Part shown: one piece after another, positions 50,670 to 59,669 of the stretch | Numbering within the stretch: the stretch's first letter is position 1 | Layout of the letters: every line of letters starts with the position of its first letter | Assembly (NCBI GenBank): GCA_001890945.1 | Contig: MLAX01000004.1 | Coordinates: forward strand, 372,001 to 436,000 | Origin: Alphaproteobacteria bacterium AO1-B | Lineage (GTDB): Bacteria; Pseudomonadota; Alphaproteobacteria; Rhizobiales; Stappiaceae | Reading direction: 5' to 3' | DNA length: 64,000 nt | Notes under the pieces: generated by a model | Seen by the model: only the letters and a program-made list of their open reading frames with translations | What the model was told of the DNA's origin: nothing | Database searches by the model: none | Made by a program: the position numbers and the translations under genes

Positions 50670-51773
50670 TCATGCATAGGAGGCGACTGGCTCGCCAAGG
50701 GCGTCGAAAATCGGTGTGATGCCAAGGCCTGGCCGGTTTGAAGCGGTCATTCGGCCGTTCTCGCGTTTTGGCGCACCCTCAGCGATATCGACTGTGCCAT
50801 AGCTGTTGAAGTCTGTGGCGGAGAAGGTGAACTCGGACGGTGTCGACCGGGCCAGATGGGCGATCGTCGCCGTGGTGATGTCGCCGCCCCACGTGTCTTC
50901 AATGGTCATCGGGATGCCGTGCACAACACACAAATCCCGCATCAGCTTGGCCTTCGTCAGGCCGCCGACCTTCGAAATCTTCAAATTGATGCAATCCATG
51001 GCATCTTCGGCGAGGCCGCGGACCAGCATGTTCGGCCCGTCGATGACTTCATCCAGAATGAACGGCAGGGCCGTGCGGCGCCTGATAGACACGCTCTCTT
51101 CGTATGTCAGGCAGGGTTGCTCGATATAGACATCCAGCGCAGAGACCGCGCCAACAACACGTGCCGCCTCATGCCGGGTCCAGCCTGTGTTTGCGTCTGC
51201 GACCAAAATGTCGGAGGGTTTCAAGACCGCTCGTGTGGCTCGAATGCGCTCGATATCGTCATTGGCGTCGCCGCCGACTTTCAGCTGGAACTTGGTGTAG
51301 CCTTCTGCCGCATAGCCTTCGATTTTAGCGGCCATGGTTTCGGGTGCTTCCTGGCTGATCGCCCGGTAGAGCACAACATCGTCCTGCGCTGCGCCACCCA
51401 GCAGCGTATAGACCGGTTGGCCGGTTACCTTGCCCAGGAGATCCCAGCAGGCAATGTCGATTGGCGCTTTTGCGTAAGGATGACCGCGCAAGGCGGCGTT
51501 CATAACGCGGTTGACTTCGCCGATATTGAGCGGATCCAGGCCGATCAGATGCGGTGCCAGCTCCTTGATACCTGAGCGCACGCCAAGGGCATAACTTGGC
51601 AGATAGGCCGATCCGAGCGGACAACATTCCGCATAGCCTTTGAGGCCATCATCGGTCAAAAGCTCAACAACGGTGCTGTCGAAGACATCAATGTAGTTGC
51701 CATTCGACCAGCTGTACCGGCCCTCCTTTAGGGGAAGGTCCACCTGGTAAACATTGATTGCGGTGATTTTCAT
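50670..51773 (-). CDS. Enolase-superfamily (MLE subgroup) enzyme, probable cis-3-hydroxy-L-proline dehydratase
   Basis: A 367-residue protein with capping domain and TIM barrel. Metal ligands are Asp193 (VADANTGW), Glu218 (YIEQPC) and Asp241 (ILDEVID). The candidate acid/base lysines are Lys165 (FQLKVGG) and Lys265 (NLKISKVGG). Where many muconate-lactonising-enzyme relatives have Lys-x-Lys in the first strand, this one has Gln163-Leu-Lys165. A cis-3-hydroxy-L-proline dehydratase of this subgroup, beside proline-racemase-family genes, was described in Labrenzia aggregata; the context here matches. A hydroxyproline-betaine epimerase is the main alternative. GGAGGA precedes the start. Confidence 0.72.
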   Translation of the reverse strand: MKITAINVYQVDLPLKEGRYSWSNGNYIDVFDSTVVELLTDDGLKGYAECCPLGSAYLPSYALGVRSGIKELAPHLIGLDPLNIGEVNRVMNAALRGHPYAKAPIDIACWDLLGKVTGQPVYTLLGGAAQDDVVLYRAISQEAPETMAAKIEGYAAEGYTKFQLKVGGDANDDIERIRATRAVLKPSDILVADANTGWTRHEAARVVGAVSALDVYIEQPCLTYEESVSIRRRTALPFILDEVIDGPNMLVRGLAEDAMDCINLKISKVGGLTKAKLMRDLCVVHGIPMTIEDTWGGDITTATIAHLARSTPSEFTFSATDFNSYGTVDIAEGAPKRENGRMTASNRPGLGITPIFDALGEPVASYA

Positions 51774-51795
51774 GGTGCTCCTCCGATGAAGGGGT

Positions 51796-53043
51796 TCAAA
51801 AGCGGTTTGGCGAATACACCGCAGGGTCGATGGGGAACTCTGTGCCCGCGACGAATGCGCGGACCAATTCAGCAGTGCCAGCGGATTGGGTCAGTCCGAG
51901 GTGGCCGTGTCCAAAGGCGTAGATAACTCGTTTGTCTTTGGATGAGTGCCCGATCACCGGAAGGCTGTCCGGCAAAGAGGGGCGGAACCCCATCCATTGT
52001 TTTCCGGTTTTGCTATCAAGCCCGGGCAAAAAGGATCTGGCCTTCTCAAGAAGGATCTCGGCCCGCTTGTAGTTGGCGGGAAGATTCAAGCCGCCCAATT
52101 CAACAGCCCCACCAACCCGGATGCCGTCGTTGATGCGGGTGACGACAAAACCGTGGCCCGGGAAGGTCAGGTGCGTCTTCAAATCGAAGTCAGTTGCCGG
52201 AAGTGTTGTGTTGTAACCGCGCTCGGTTTCCAGCGGGATTGTGTGGCCGAGCGTCTTGGCCAAGTGGTGCGACCAGGCACCGGCAGCAACAATCACGTGC
52301 GATGCGCAGTGGGTTCCGTTTGCCGTACGGATTTCAACCCCGTTGCCCGTTGACCGGAGCTGCGTTGCGTTGGCTTTGATTATGTCTCCGTCGCGCGCCC
52401 GGAAGACGTTCGTCAAATGCGAAAGCCAGGCCGCTGGATCACAGGTGTTGATCCAATCCGGCGTGAAGCCGGCGAAAGAAAAGCGACTATCGATGCCGGG
52501 CTGAATGTCCGCGATCTCTTCCGCGGACTTTAGAAGCGTGAAATTGACCCCATGTTTCCGGCGCAACTCCCAATCGGGCAAACTGGCCTGAAACTCCTGT
52601 TCACTCTCGTAAAGCTGCAACTGGCCGTCTCTGCGGATCAGCTCGTCAGCTGAAGTGTCTCTGATCATTGTTTCCAGAGCCTCCTGAGACAACGTCATCA
52701 AGCTGGCCTGTGCCGCGAGGCTTTTCCGGTATCTGTCGGGCAGGCTGGAACGCCAGAAGCGGACCAGCCAGGGAAGGATCTTGAACGCATAAGCAGGGGG
52801 AACGGACAAAGGTCCCAAGGGATCCAGTAGCCACTTGGGCGCCTTGCGCATGATGCCAGGCGCGGCAAGCGGCATGATGTCCGCAAAGGCAAAAGCACCG
52901 GCGTTCATGTCCGAGGCTCTTGGACTGCTGTCTTGCCGGTCGAGGACGGTCACCTTGCAGCCGTCCGCCTGAAGGGCGAGGGCTGCGGAGATGCCGATAA
53001 CGCCGGCTCCGATGACAATCACGTCTTGCACGTTGGGATCCAC
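51796..53043 (-). CDS. FAD-dependent D-amino acid dehydrogenase, probably cis-4-hydroxy-D-proline dehydrogenase
   Basis: A 415-residue flavoprotein of the DadA/D-amino-acid oxidase family. The FAD-binding motif [15 protein letters not shown] is at residues 10-24 and the C-terminal [18 protein letters not shown] is typical of DadA. It would oxidise cis-4-hydroxy-D-proline to 4-hydroxy-pyrroline-2-carboxylate, the second step of hydroxyproline breakdown. The start appears to be GTG at 53043 with no clear ribosome site. Neighbours on both sides are hydroxyproline enzymes. Confidence 0.82.
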   Translation of the reverse strand: MDPNVQDVIVIGAGVIGISAALALQADGCKVTVLDRQDSSPRASDMNAGAFAFADIMPLAAPGIMRKAPKWLLDPLGPLSVPPAYAFKILPWLVRFWRSSLPDRYRKSLAAQASLMTLSQEALETMIRDTSADELIRRDGQLQLYESEQEFQASLPDWELRRKHGVNFTLLKSAEEIADIQPGIDSRFSFAGFTPDWINTCDPAAWLSHLTNVFRARDGDIIKANATQLRSTGNGVEIRTANGTHCASHVIVAAGAWSHHLAKTLGHTIPLETERGYNTTLPATDFDLKTHLTFPGHGFVVTRINDGIRVGGAVELGGLNLPANYKRAEILLEKARSFLPGLDSKTGKQWMGFRPSLPDSLPVIGHSSKDKRVIYAFGHGHLGLTQSAGTAELVRAFVAGTEFPIDPAVYSPNRF

Positions 53044-53097
53044 TTGAAACTTGAGTGGCTGTCCCGCCGGGCGGTCATTGGCGGGACAGGAACAGGC

Positions 53098-54528
53098 TTA
53101 TGGGAGGGTGTACGCAGTCTTAACCGTCGTATAGAATTCCGCGGCGTAGCGTCCCTGCTCGCGGGAGCCAAAGCTGGAGCCTTTCGTTCCGCCAAACGGA
53201 ACGTGGTAGTCGACGCCAGCGGTTGGAAGATTGACCATCACCATTCCGGCTTGGGCATTCCTTTTGAAATGTTGCGCGTGTTTCAGCGAGGTGGTGCAGA
53301 TGCCTGCGCTGAGACCGAATTCCGTATCATTGGCGGTGGTAAGGGCTTCGTCATAGTCCTTGACCCTGATGACGGACGCGACCGGCCCAAACACTTCCTC
53401 ACGGTTGATCCGCATGTCGTTGGTGGTTTCCGTGATCAAGGCCGGAGCCATAAAGAAACCACTTGTGGCGAGCTTCAGTTGTTGGCCGCCCAGAACCTTG
53501 CCACCTTCGTTGCCCGCGATGTCGACATAGGAAAGGTTCTGCTCGAGCTGACGTTGATCGACCACGGGGCCCATCTGTATGCCGGATTCTAAGGCATGAC
53601 CGACCTTGAGCGCCATCATCCGATCGTAGAGCGTTGCCACAAACTGATCGTGGATCTTCTCCGTTACGATCAACCGGGAGCCAGCGGTGCAGCGCTGACC
53701 AGTGGAGAAGAAAGCACCATTCAAGCAGGCATCGACGGCAAGTTCCAAATCTGCGTCGTCTAGAACCACCATCGGGTTCTTGCCGCCCATTTCCAGCTGA
53801 ACCTTTTTTAGGTTTGCTCCGCAGGCCGCAGCGATCCCGCGGCCCGTCGGCACCGAGCCGGTGAAGGAAATCGCGTTGACCTTGTCGCTGTCGATCATGC
53901 GCGGGCCGAGTTCCGAGCCCCGGCCCATGACCAAGTTTACGACACCAACTGGCAAGCCGGATCGGGAAATGATCTCGACCAGCGCATGGGCGCATCCAGG
54001 CACCAGTTCCGCCGGTTTCAAGATGACGGTGTTGCCGTAGCAAAGCGCCGGTGCGAGCTTCCAGGCTGGAATGGCGATCGGAAAATTCCATGGTGTGATC
54101 AATCCGATGACGCCGACCGGTGCGCGGGTGATATCGATCTCCACGCCAGGCCGGACAGAATCGAGCCGGTCACCCGTTTGGCGAAGCGCTTCGCCGGCAA
54201 AGAACTTGAAGATCTGGCCCGCACGCGCGGCTTCACCAATACCCTCTGGCAGTGTCTTGCCTTCCTCCCTGGAAAGCAACGTGCCGAGCTCTTCCTTGCG
54301 CGCCAGAATTTCCGTTCCGATGAAATCGAGCACGTCGAAACGTTGCTGTGGCGTGGACGCGGCCCACTCTGGAGCTGCTGCATGCGCTGCGCCGATGGCC
54401 TTGTCGAGATCCGCCACAGTCCCCTTCGCTGCATGGCCAAGAATGTCGGTCGTGTCCGACGGGTTCACGTTGGGAGTGCTCTCGGCTGTCGCTAGCCATG
54501 CTCCACCGATAAAGTTATTATAATCCAT
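53098..54528 (-). CDS. 2-Oxoglutarate semialdehyde dehydrogenase (aldehyde dehydrogenase family)
   Basis: A 476-residue NAD(P)-dependent aldehyde dehydrogenase. Catalytic Cys280 (FSTGQRCTAGS), general base Glu246 (QLEMGGKNP) and cofactor motif TPWNFP near 145-150 are intact. In this pathway it oxidises 2-oxoglutarate semialdehyde to 2-oxoglutarate. The ATG at 54528 gives the usual N-terminus of the family; the frame runs further upstream through the preceding gene without homology. It follows the epimerase gene by 14 bases. Confidence 0.88.
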   Translation of the reverse strand: MDYNNFIGGAWLATAESTPNVNPSDTTDILGHAAKGTVADLDKAIGAAHAAAPEWAASTPQQRFDVLDFIGTEILARKEELGTLLSREEGKTLPEGIGEAARAGQIFKFFAGEALRQTGDRLDSVRPGVEIDITRAPVGVIGLITPWNFPIAIPAWKLAPALCYGNTVILKPAELVPGCAHALVEIISRSGLPVGVVNLVMGRGSELGPRMIDSDKVNAISFTGSVPTGRGIAAACGANLKKVQLEMGGKNPMVVLDDADLELAVDACLNGAFFSTGQRCTAGSRLIVTEKIHDQFVATLYDRMMALKVGHALESGIQMGPVVDQRQLEQNLSYVDIAGNEGGKVLGGQQLKLATSGFFMAPALITETTNDMRINREEVFGPVASVIRVKDYDEALTTANDTEFGLSAGICTTSLKHAQHFKRNAQAGMVMVNLPTAGVDYHVPFGGTKGSSFGSREQGRYAAEFYTTVKTAYTLP

Positions 54529-54542
54529 GAGGTTGTCCAATT

Positions 54543-55475
54543 TTAGGGCCGGATCCCGAAGCGGTAGGGATCGGCAGGATTGAAAATCAGGTGCGCGTCG
54601 GAGGTGACAAAGGCCTGTCCGGTGATCGTTGGAATGACGCCTTTGCTGGTGCCCGGTTGGTAGCTGATCCGGTAAGTGCTGCCGATGACACTTTCCTGAA
54701 TCCAGTCTTCTCCAGGTGCAAGCACACCGTCTTCTGCAAGACAGGCAAGTTTGGCAGAACATCCCGTGCCGCAGGGGGAGCGGTCATAAGCACCGCCGGG
54801 GCACAGCACGAAATTTCTGCTCTGTGCGGTTGGACCTTTCGGTGGTCCGAAGAGTTCGATGTGATCAATCCAGGCACCACCCGTACCTGTTACGCCCGCA
54901 TTTTCGAGCGCTTGTCGGATGCTCTTTGTGTAGGCCGTCAGGGCCGAAACGTTGTCCAGTGTGAGCTCAATCGGGCTGTCCTTGACGAGAAAGAACCAGT
55001 TCCCGCCCCAGGCAACATCTCCGGTAACTTTGCCCTGGCCCGGAACGTCAACCGAAATGCCCTTATGAAGGCGATAGCTTTCAACGTTCACCACGGACAC
55101 GGTGTTGGCGTCCTGGAGATCCACGTCCACGATGCCAACCGGTGTCTCAAACTTGTGCCGGCCGGGTGCAATCCGGCCCATGTGCGCCAGTGTTGCCGCA
55201 AGGCCAATGGTCGCGTGTCCGCACATGCCAAGGTTTTGCAGGTTGTTGAAATAGATCACGGCCGCGGTGCAATCCGGCTGGCTCGGCGGCAGTAGCAAGG
55301 CGCCAATGATCGCATCATGGCCGCGCGGCTCGAGCACGATGGAAGCGCAGAAATCCATATGCTCGGCTTCCAGCCGGGCAGCCTTTTCGGTCAGGGAACC
55401 GGACCCAAGATCCGGACCTCCATCCACCACCAGCCGGGTTGGTTCGCCTGCGGTATGGCTGTCGATTACGCGCAT
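54543..55475 (-). CDS. 4-Hydroxyproline 2-epimerase
   Basis: A 310-residue proline-racemase-superfamily enzyme with the full Cys/Cys acid-base pair: Cys85 (LGMCGHATIG) and Cys235 (DRSPCGTGCSAK). It would invert trans-4-hydroxy-L-proline to cis-4-hydroxy-D-proline, the first step of the pathway. The ATG at 55475 lies inside the 3' end of the preceding gene, a 10-base overlap that suggests coupled translation. The frame continues 9 codons upstream but has no better start. Confidence 0.9.
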   Translation of the reverse strand: MRVIDSHTAGEPTRLVVDGGPDLGSGSLTEKAARLEAEHMDFCASIVLEPRGHDAIIGALLLPPSQPDCTAAVIYFNNLQNLGMCGHATIGLAATLAHMGRIAPGRHKFETPVGIVDVDLQDANTVSVVNVESYRLHKGISVDVPGQGKVTGDVAWGGNWFFLVKDSPIELTLDNVSALTAYTKSIRQALENAGVTGTGGAWIDHIELFGPPKGPTAQSRNFVLCPGGAYDRSPCGTGCSAKLACLAEDGVLAPGEDWIQESVIGSTYRISYQPGTSKGVIPTITGQAFVTSDAHLIFNPADPYRFGIRP

Positions 55476-56425
55476 TCCGCTAGCACTCCGCCTTGTCCAC
55501 ACCAGTCGGCATACCAGGCTTTGAAAAGCTGATATTGTGCTTCGATGTAACCGAGTTGTGCATCCGTCAGGGCGTCTGTTTCATTGAAATGCAGCCGGTA
55601 TTCATCTTCGCCGTTCAGCACCATCAGGTGCTTGTAATAGAGAACAAGATCCGGCCCTTCATCGAAGCTGGAAAGGACACCTAGCGCTTCTTCCAGTTCT
55701 TTCGCGCGGGTCCGTGCTTCGGCGTTTCCTTGCGCTGCTTTTTTGCAGAGAGCCACAAGATGCAGAACGGCGTCTGGCAGGGCGTTGCCAATGCCGGTGA
55801 TGGCACCGGTTGCGCCGCAATTGACGAAGCCGTGGTAGACAGCAGTGTCGACCCCCACCATCAAAGTTACATCAGCGTCCTGGGACGTGATGTTTTCCGC
55901 CGCATAGCGCAGGTCATCGTGACCGCCGAATTCCTTGAAGCCGATCAGGCTCGGGAACTCCTTGCGCAAGTCAAAGAATAGATCGGCGCGGGTCGCAAAA
56001 CCATAATAGGGGCTATTGTAGATGACGGCCGGAAGGTTCGGCGCAGCAAACAAGATAGCGCTGAAATGGTTGCGCTGGGCAATCGGAGAAATGCCGCGGG
56101 ACAGGACCCGTGGGATCACCATCAAGCCATGGGCCCCGACCTTTGCCGCGTGGGCCGCATGGGCCACGGCTGACTTTGTGTTGACCGCGCCTGTGCCGAC
56201 AATTGTCGGCACTCCGGCCTTGACGAGGCGCTCAACGCCTTCCATCCGTTCTGCATCAGTCAAAAGCGGCCAGTCGCCCATGGAGCCGCAGTAAACGACT
56301 GCTGACATGCCCTTTGAAATGAGTTCTTGTCCCTTCTTGACCAAGGCATCGAAGTCCGGTGTCCGGTCTGCGTTGCAAGGGGTCATCAGTGCGGGAATGG
56401 TGCCTGAAAAGATGTTTGAGGACAT
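55466..56425 (-). CDS. Dihydrodipicolinate synthase-family protein, probable 4-hydroxy-pyrroline-2-carboxylate deaminase
   Basis: A 319-residue class I aldolase-fold protein. The Schiff-base lysine is Lys164 in IGFKEFGGHDD and the family Tyr is Tyr136 in VIYNSPYYG. DapA-like proteins in hydroxyproline operons deaminate 1-pyrroline-4-hydroxy-2-carboxylate to 2-oxoglutarate semialdehyde. The start at 56425 has AAGGAGAA upstream; the open frame continues much further but through the transporter ATPase region on another frame. It overlaps the epimerase gene by 10 bases. Confidence 0.88.
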   Translation of the reverse strand: MSSNIFSGTIPALMTPCNADRTPDFDALVKKGQELISKGMSAVVYCGSMGDWPLLTDAERMEGVERLVKAGVPTIVGTGAVNTKSAVAHAAHAAKVGAHGLMVIPRVLSRGISPIAQRNHFSAILFAAPNLPAVIYNSPYYGFATRADLFFDLRKEFPSLIGFKEFGGHDDLRYAAENITSQDADVTLMVGVDTAVYHGFVNCGATGAITGIGNALPDAVLHLVALCKKAAQGNAEARTRAKELEEALGVLSSFDEGPDLVLYYKHLMVLNGEDEYRLHFNETDALTDAQLGYIEAQYQLFKAWYADWCGQGGVLAECA

Positions 56426-56508
56426 TGCCTTCTCCTTTGGAGTCGAGCCGGACGGCCGCCGGAAATTCTGAGCGTAAACCGTTGGGGCCGAATTTTGAAA
56501 CAGTGCTG

Positions 56509-57231
56509 TTAGCGGACGTTGGACAGGAACTTGCGCGTGTGCTCGGACTGCGGATCGCCAAAGACCTGACCTGGAGGTCCGATCTCTTCCATGACGCCGT
56601 GATGAAAGTAGGCGACCCGATCGGAGACATCGCGCGCGAAGCCCATTTCGTGGGTCACGCAGATCATCGTCATGCCTTCTTCGGCAAGCAGGCGCATGGT
56701 ATCGAGAACTTCGCCAACCAGTTCCGGATCGAGTGCGGATGTGGCCTCGTCGAACAACATGTAGGTTGGTTCCATCGCAAGGGCGCGTGCGATGGCTAAC
56801 CGCTGCTGCTGCCCGCCCGACAATGCATTCGGATAGACATTGAGCTTGTCTGCCAATCCAACATGTTTGAGCTGCTGTTCGGCAATTTCTTGGGCATCCG
56901 ACCGTGACTTGCCTTTTACAATCCGAGGCGACAGAGCGACGTTTTCCAACGCTGTTAGATGCGGGAAACTGTTCCATTGCTGAAACACCATGCCGAGTTT
57001 CTGGCGCAGTTTGTTGATGTCGGTCGCTTTGTCATGGACGTCGGTTCCGTCGACAACAACAGATCCTTTTTGGATCGGTTCCAAGCCATTGATGCAGTAG
57101 AGCAGCGTCGATTTGCCGGAGCCTGATGCTCCAATGACAGACAGAACTTCGCCTTTTGCAACGTCAAGGTCGATGCCTTTGAGGACCTGAAGCGCGCCGA
57201 AGTATTTCTCAAGACCGCGAATCTCGATCAT
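56509..57231 (-). CDS. Polar amino acid ABC transporter ATPase
   Basis: A 240-residue ATPase of the HisP/GlnQ type. Walker A GASGSGKSTLLYCINGLE, Q loop MVFQQWNSFPHLT, signature LSGGQQQRLAIARAL, Walker B YMLFDEATSALDPEL. The ATG at 57231 overlaps the stop of the permease gene by 4 bases. It powers uptake of the operon's substrate, presumably hydroxyproline. An 83-base gap separates it from the DapA-like gene. Confidence 0.93.
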   Translation of the reverse strand: MIEIRGLEKYFGALQVLKGIDLDVAKGEVLSVIGASGSGKSTLLYCINGLEPIQKGSVVVDGTDVHDKATDINKLRQKLGMVFQQWNSFPHLTALENVALSPRIVKGKSRSDAQEIAEQQLKHVGLADKLNVYPNALSGGQQQRLAIARALAMEPTYMLFDEATSALDPELVGEVLDTMRLLAEEGMTMICVTHEMGFARDVSDRVAYFHHGVMEEIGPPGQVFGDPQSEHTRKFLSNVR

Positions 57232-57890
57232 TGGGCCCACCTTTTTTCCAGTTGTGCGGCATAGCGCGAGATCGGATAGGACAGCGCGAAATAGAACGCG
57301 CCAGCGATAGCGAGGATCAGGAAGGGTTCCTGTGTCCTTGTGATGAGGATCTGGCTGGCTTTCAGGAGTTCGACATAGCCAAGGACAGAGACCAACGCGC
57401 TGTCCTTCATCACGCCGAGGGCAACACCAACCCACGAGGGGAAGACGGCACGGCCACCGATCGGGAGAACCACATGGCGCATGTCCTGCCAGTAGCTCAT
57501 GCCGAGTGAACGGGCCGCCCGGCGCATCGGTTTTCCGACGGCCTCGATGCCGCCGCGGGCAACGTTCGCAACAAGCGCCGCCGTGTAGATCGTCAACACG
57601 ACAACGCCGGAGCCGAACGGACCAAAATCCAGTCCAATGATCGGAGCGAAATTGTAGAAGAGAACCAGCTGGATGATCAGTGGAACGGAGCGGAAGATAT
57701 CCAGAACCGGGGCCAGGGTGACAGCGCCGAGGAATTTCGCCTCATAAAGGATCCAGCCGAAGAGAATGCCAAGAACCGTGCCGGCGGATATCGAGACTGC
57801 GGAAATCCAGAGGGTCCGTACGGCTGCTTCGCCCAAGAACCACAGGTCGTTGATACCGAAACCGCTGAAGAAACTTATGGATTGTTGCAT
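57228..57890 (-). CDS. Polar amino acid ABC transporter permease 2
   Basis: A 220-residue inner-membrane permease of the HisM/GlnP class with about five hydrophobic helices. The EAA coupling loop is GGIEAVGKPMRRAARSLGMSYWQDMRHVVLP. GGAGG is 5 bases before the ATG at 57890. It is 10 bases after the first permease gene. Confidence 0.92.
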   Translation of the reverse strand: MQQSISFFSGFGINDLWFLGEAAVRTLWISAVSISAGTVLGILFGWILYEAKFLGAVTLAPVLDIFRSVPLIIQLVLFYNFAPIIGLDFGPFGSGVVVLTIYTAALVANVARGGIEAVGKPMRRAARSLGMSYWQDMRHVVLPIGGRAVFPSWVGVALGVMKDSALVSVLGYVELLKASQILITRTQEPFLILAIAGAFYFALSYPISRYAAQLEKRWAQ

Positions 57891-57900
57891 ATCAGCCTCC

Positions 57901-58563
57901 TCAGTACCGGAACAAACGCCAGGCAAGCAGCCGGGATGCCCCGAGGATGACCTTTACGATCACGTAGTAGATGATCGCGGTCACGGCGAAATATTCGAAG
58001 ATGCGGAAGGTCCGGCTGGCGAAGAATTGGGTTTCGCCGCTTAGCTCACGAAACCCGACAAGCATGCCGAGCGAAGACATCAAGACAGCCCAGACCAGCT
58101 GGTTGGTGAGCGGGTGGTACACGATGCGGAACACTTGCGGGATGATGATCCGGGTGTAGGCCTGCCAAGCGGACATGCCGAGACTGCGCGCCGCGCGCAG
58201 TTGCGTGTCGGGGACCGACTGAAACCCGCCACGAAAATTCTCAGCAAGGTATCCGGCGCAATTGAAGCTGAGACCGGCCAGAACGATGGTAAACGGCGAC
58301 AGGTGCAAACCGAACGCGCCAAGCCCGAACCCAAAAAAGAACAGTTGGAACAGGGCAGGGGTGTTGCGGGCCAACTCGATCCACGCCGATGCGAGCCAAT
58401 GCAGCGGTCCTCGCAAGTGCAGGCGAATGAGCGCCAAAGCGAGACCGATGATGATGCCGATGATCATCGAAAGCGTCGCGACTTGCAGCGTGAGCAGGCC
58501 CGCTTCCAGAAGATCGGGCAGGCTTTTCATCACCGGCCGCCAATGGAAATTGTAGTCAAACAT
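57901..58563 (-). CDS. Polar amino acid ABC transporter permease 1
   Basis: A 220-residue inner-membrane permease of the HisQ/GlnP class. The segment PDLLEAGLLTLQVATLSMIIGIIIGL starts the membrane domain and the EAA loop is GGFQSVPDTQLRAARSLGMSAWQAYTRIIIPQ. The ATG at 58563 gives the natural N-terminus MFDYNFHWRPV. It is separated from the binding-protein gene by 152 bases with a long hairpin. Confidence 0.92.
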   Translation of the reverse strand: MFDYNFHWRPVMKSLPDLLEAGLLTLQVATLSMIIGIIIGLALALIRLHLRGPLHWLASAWIELARNTPALFQLFFFGFGLGAFGLHLSPFTIVLAGLSFNCAGYLAENFRGGFQSVPDTQLRAARSLGMSAWQAYTRIIIPQVFRIVYHPLTNQLVWAVLMSSLGMLVGFRELSGETQFFASRTFRIFEYFAVTAIIYYVIVKVILGASRLLAWRLFRY

Positions 58564-58670
58564 TCTCAGGATGCTCCGGCAGATCCAGCACAATGCGGGT
58601 TGGATGGCTGCGGATTGAGGTTTTGCGAAGCCATCGGGTCAATGGCCGCGAATGTTTTCGGGAACAAGGT

Positions 58671-58710
58671 TGCAGGGCATGCCGCGGTGGGAGAGGCGGT
58701 ATGCCCTGCA
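58671..58710. other. Long stem-loop after the amino acid binding-protein gene
   Basis: TGCAGGGCAT and ATGCCCTGCA pair perfectly over 10 positions and, past one mismatch on the minus-strand RNA, four more pairs close a 10-base loop. It begins 5 bases after the stop of the binding-protein gene on the minus strand. No T run follows. It is the fourth such structure in an ABC operon of this window. Confidence 0.7.
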
Positions 58711-58715
58711 GGACG

Positions 58716-59516
58716 TCAGTACATGACGCCCGGGATGCGCAGTTCAGGCGCTTCACCACCGACATATTTGCCCCAGAGCTCCGCATAACGGCCGGAACGG
58801 ACTTGGTGTGTGACGAAGAGGTTGAGGAAGTTCAGCCAGGTCACGTCTTCGCGCTTGCCGACAACCGATGTGTAGTCTGTGGTCCAGGGCATGCGCGGCC
58901 CCGCAAGAACGGTGTCATATTGTTCGGTGATTGGCTTTACGGCCGTATTTGTCGTGATGCCAATGTCAGCCTTGCCCTGTGCGACGGCGAGAAAGACTTC
59001 GTTTTCGGACTGATAGCCTTGGTAGAGATGCTCTTCACCCCATTCCTCGGCGATTTTCAGCCACTCTTGTTCCGGGACAGTGCCAATCGCTCCCGCAACA
59101 CGCTTGCCGCGGATGTCTTCAAAAGATTCGATACCGCTGTCAGCGTTGACAACACCTTGCGCGTAGTAGATCGCGTAAGGAATTGTGAAGCCGACGGTGC
59201 GTGCGCGCGCCAGACTGTCGGATGTTGCGCCAAAGACAACATCGGCCCTGCCCGTTACGATGACCGGCAGGCGCTCGGCCCAGGTGACCGGATAAATGGT
59301 TGCCTCGACCTCAAGCGCGGCAGCGAGGTCCTTGCAGTAGTCGACGTCAAAACCCGCCGGTTCGTTGTTGGCGTCCCGATATCCGATTGGCGGAAAGTCG
59401 AGCACAACGCCGCAGCGCAGCTCCCCGCGATCGACGACATCATCGAGCGTATCTGCCTGGGTTGGAAGCGCAGCTGCGAGTGAGAACAGCGCGGCGGCCG
59501 TGAAATTCCTGAACAT
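58716..59516 (-). CDS. Polar amino acid ABC transporter, periplasmic binding protein
   Basis: A 266-residue secreted binding protein of family 3. The signal peptide is about residues 1-21 (FTAAALFSLAAALPTQA). Family segments are RGELRCGVVLDFPPIGYRDANNEPAGFDVDYCKDLAAAL and GRADVVFGATSDSLARA. The start at 59516 has GAGGGGAAAA upstream. First gene of the hydroxyproline operon; the ligand is therefore probably a hydroxyproline isomer or proline-like compound, by inference. Confidence 0.9.
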   Translation of the reverse strand: MFRNFTAAALFSLAAALPTQADTLDDVVDRGELRCGVVLDFPPIGYRDANNEPAGFDVDYCKDLAAALEVEATIYPVTWAERLPVIVTGRADVVFGATSDSLARARTVGFTIPYAIYYAQGVVNADSGIESFEDIRGKRVAGAIGTVPEQEWLKIAEEWGEEHLYQGYQSENEVFLAVAQGKADIGITTNTAVKPITEQYDTVLAGPRMPWTTDYTSVVGKREDVTWLNFLNLFVTHQVRSGRYAELWGKYVGGEAPELRIPGVMY

Positions 59517-59571
59517 GATTTTCCCCTCTTCTTTTCGAAGATTTTTGGTCAGCGCCAAATTGATAATCTAA

Positions 59572-59583
59572 ATTGGATCCAAT
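59572..59583. promoter_or_regulatory. Palindrome ATTGGATCCAAT in the hydroxyproline divergent promoter
   Basis: A perfect 12-base palindrome between the binding-protein gene and the divergent GntR gene, surrounded by AT-rich promoter-like sequence. Dyads with TTGG/CCAA-type arms are common operators of FCD-type GntR proteins, so it is a good candidate site for the neighbouring regulator. Confidence 0.6.
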
Positions 59584-59669
59584 ATTCAATATAAAATATT
59601 CAAAAAAGTTCCTGCTGTACCGGACCGGGGCGTTCGATTAAAAAAGACGGGGAATGGAGAGGCGTTGGT

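Noticed and set aside
56426-56977. A long N-terminal extension of the DapA-like protein
   Set aside because: It is antiparallel-frame shadow of the ABC ATPase gene; a strong ribosome site defines the start at 56425.
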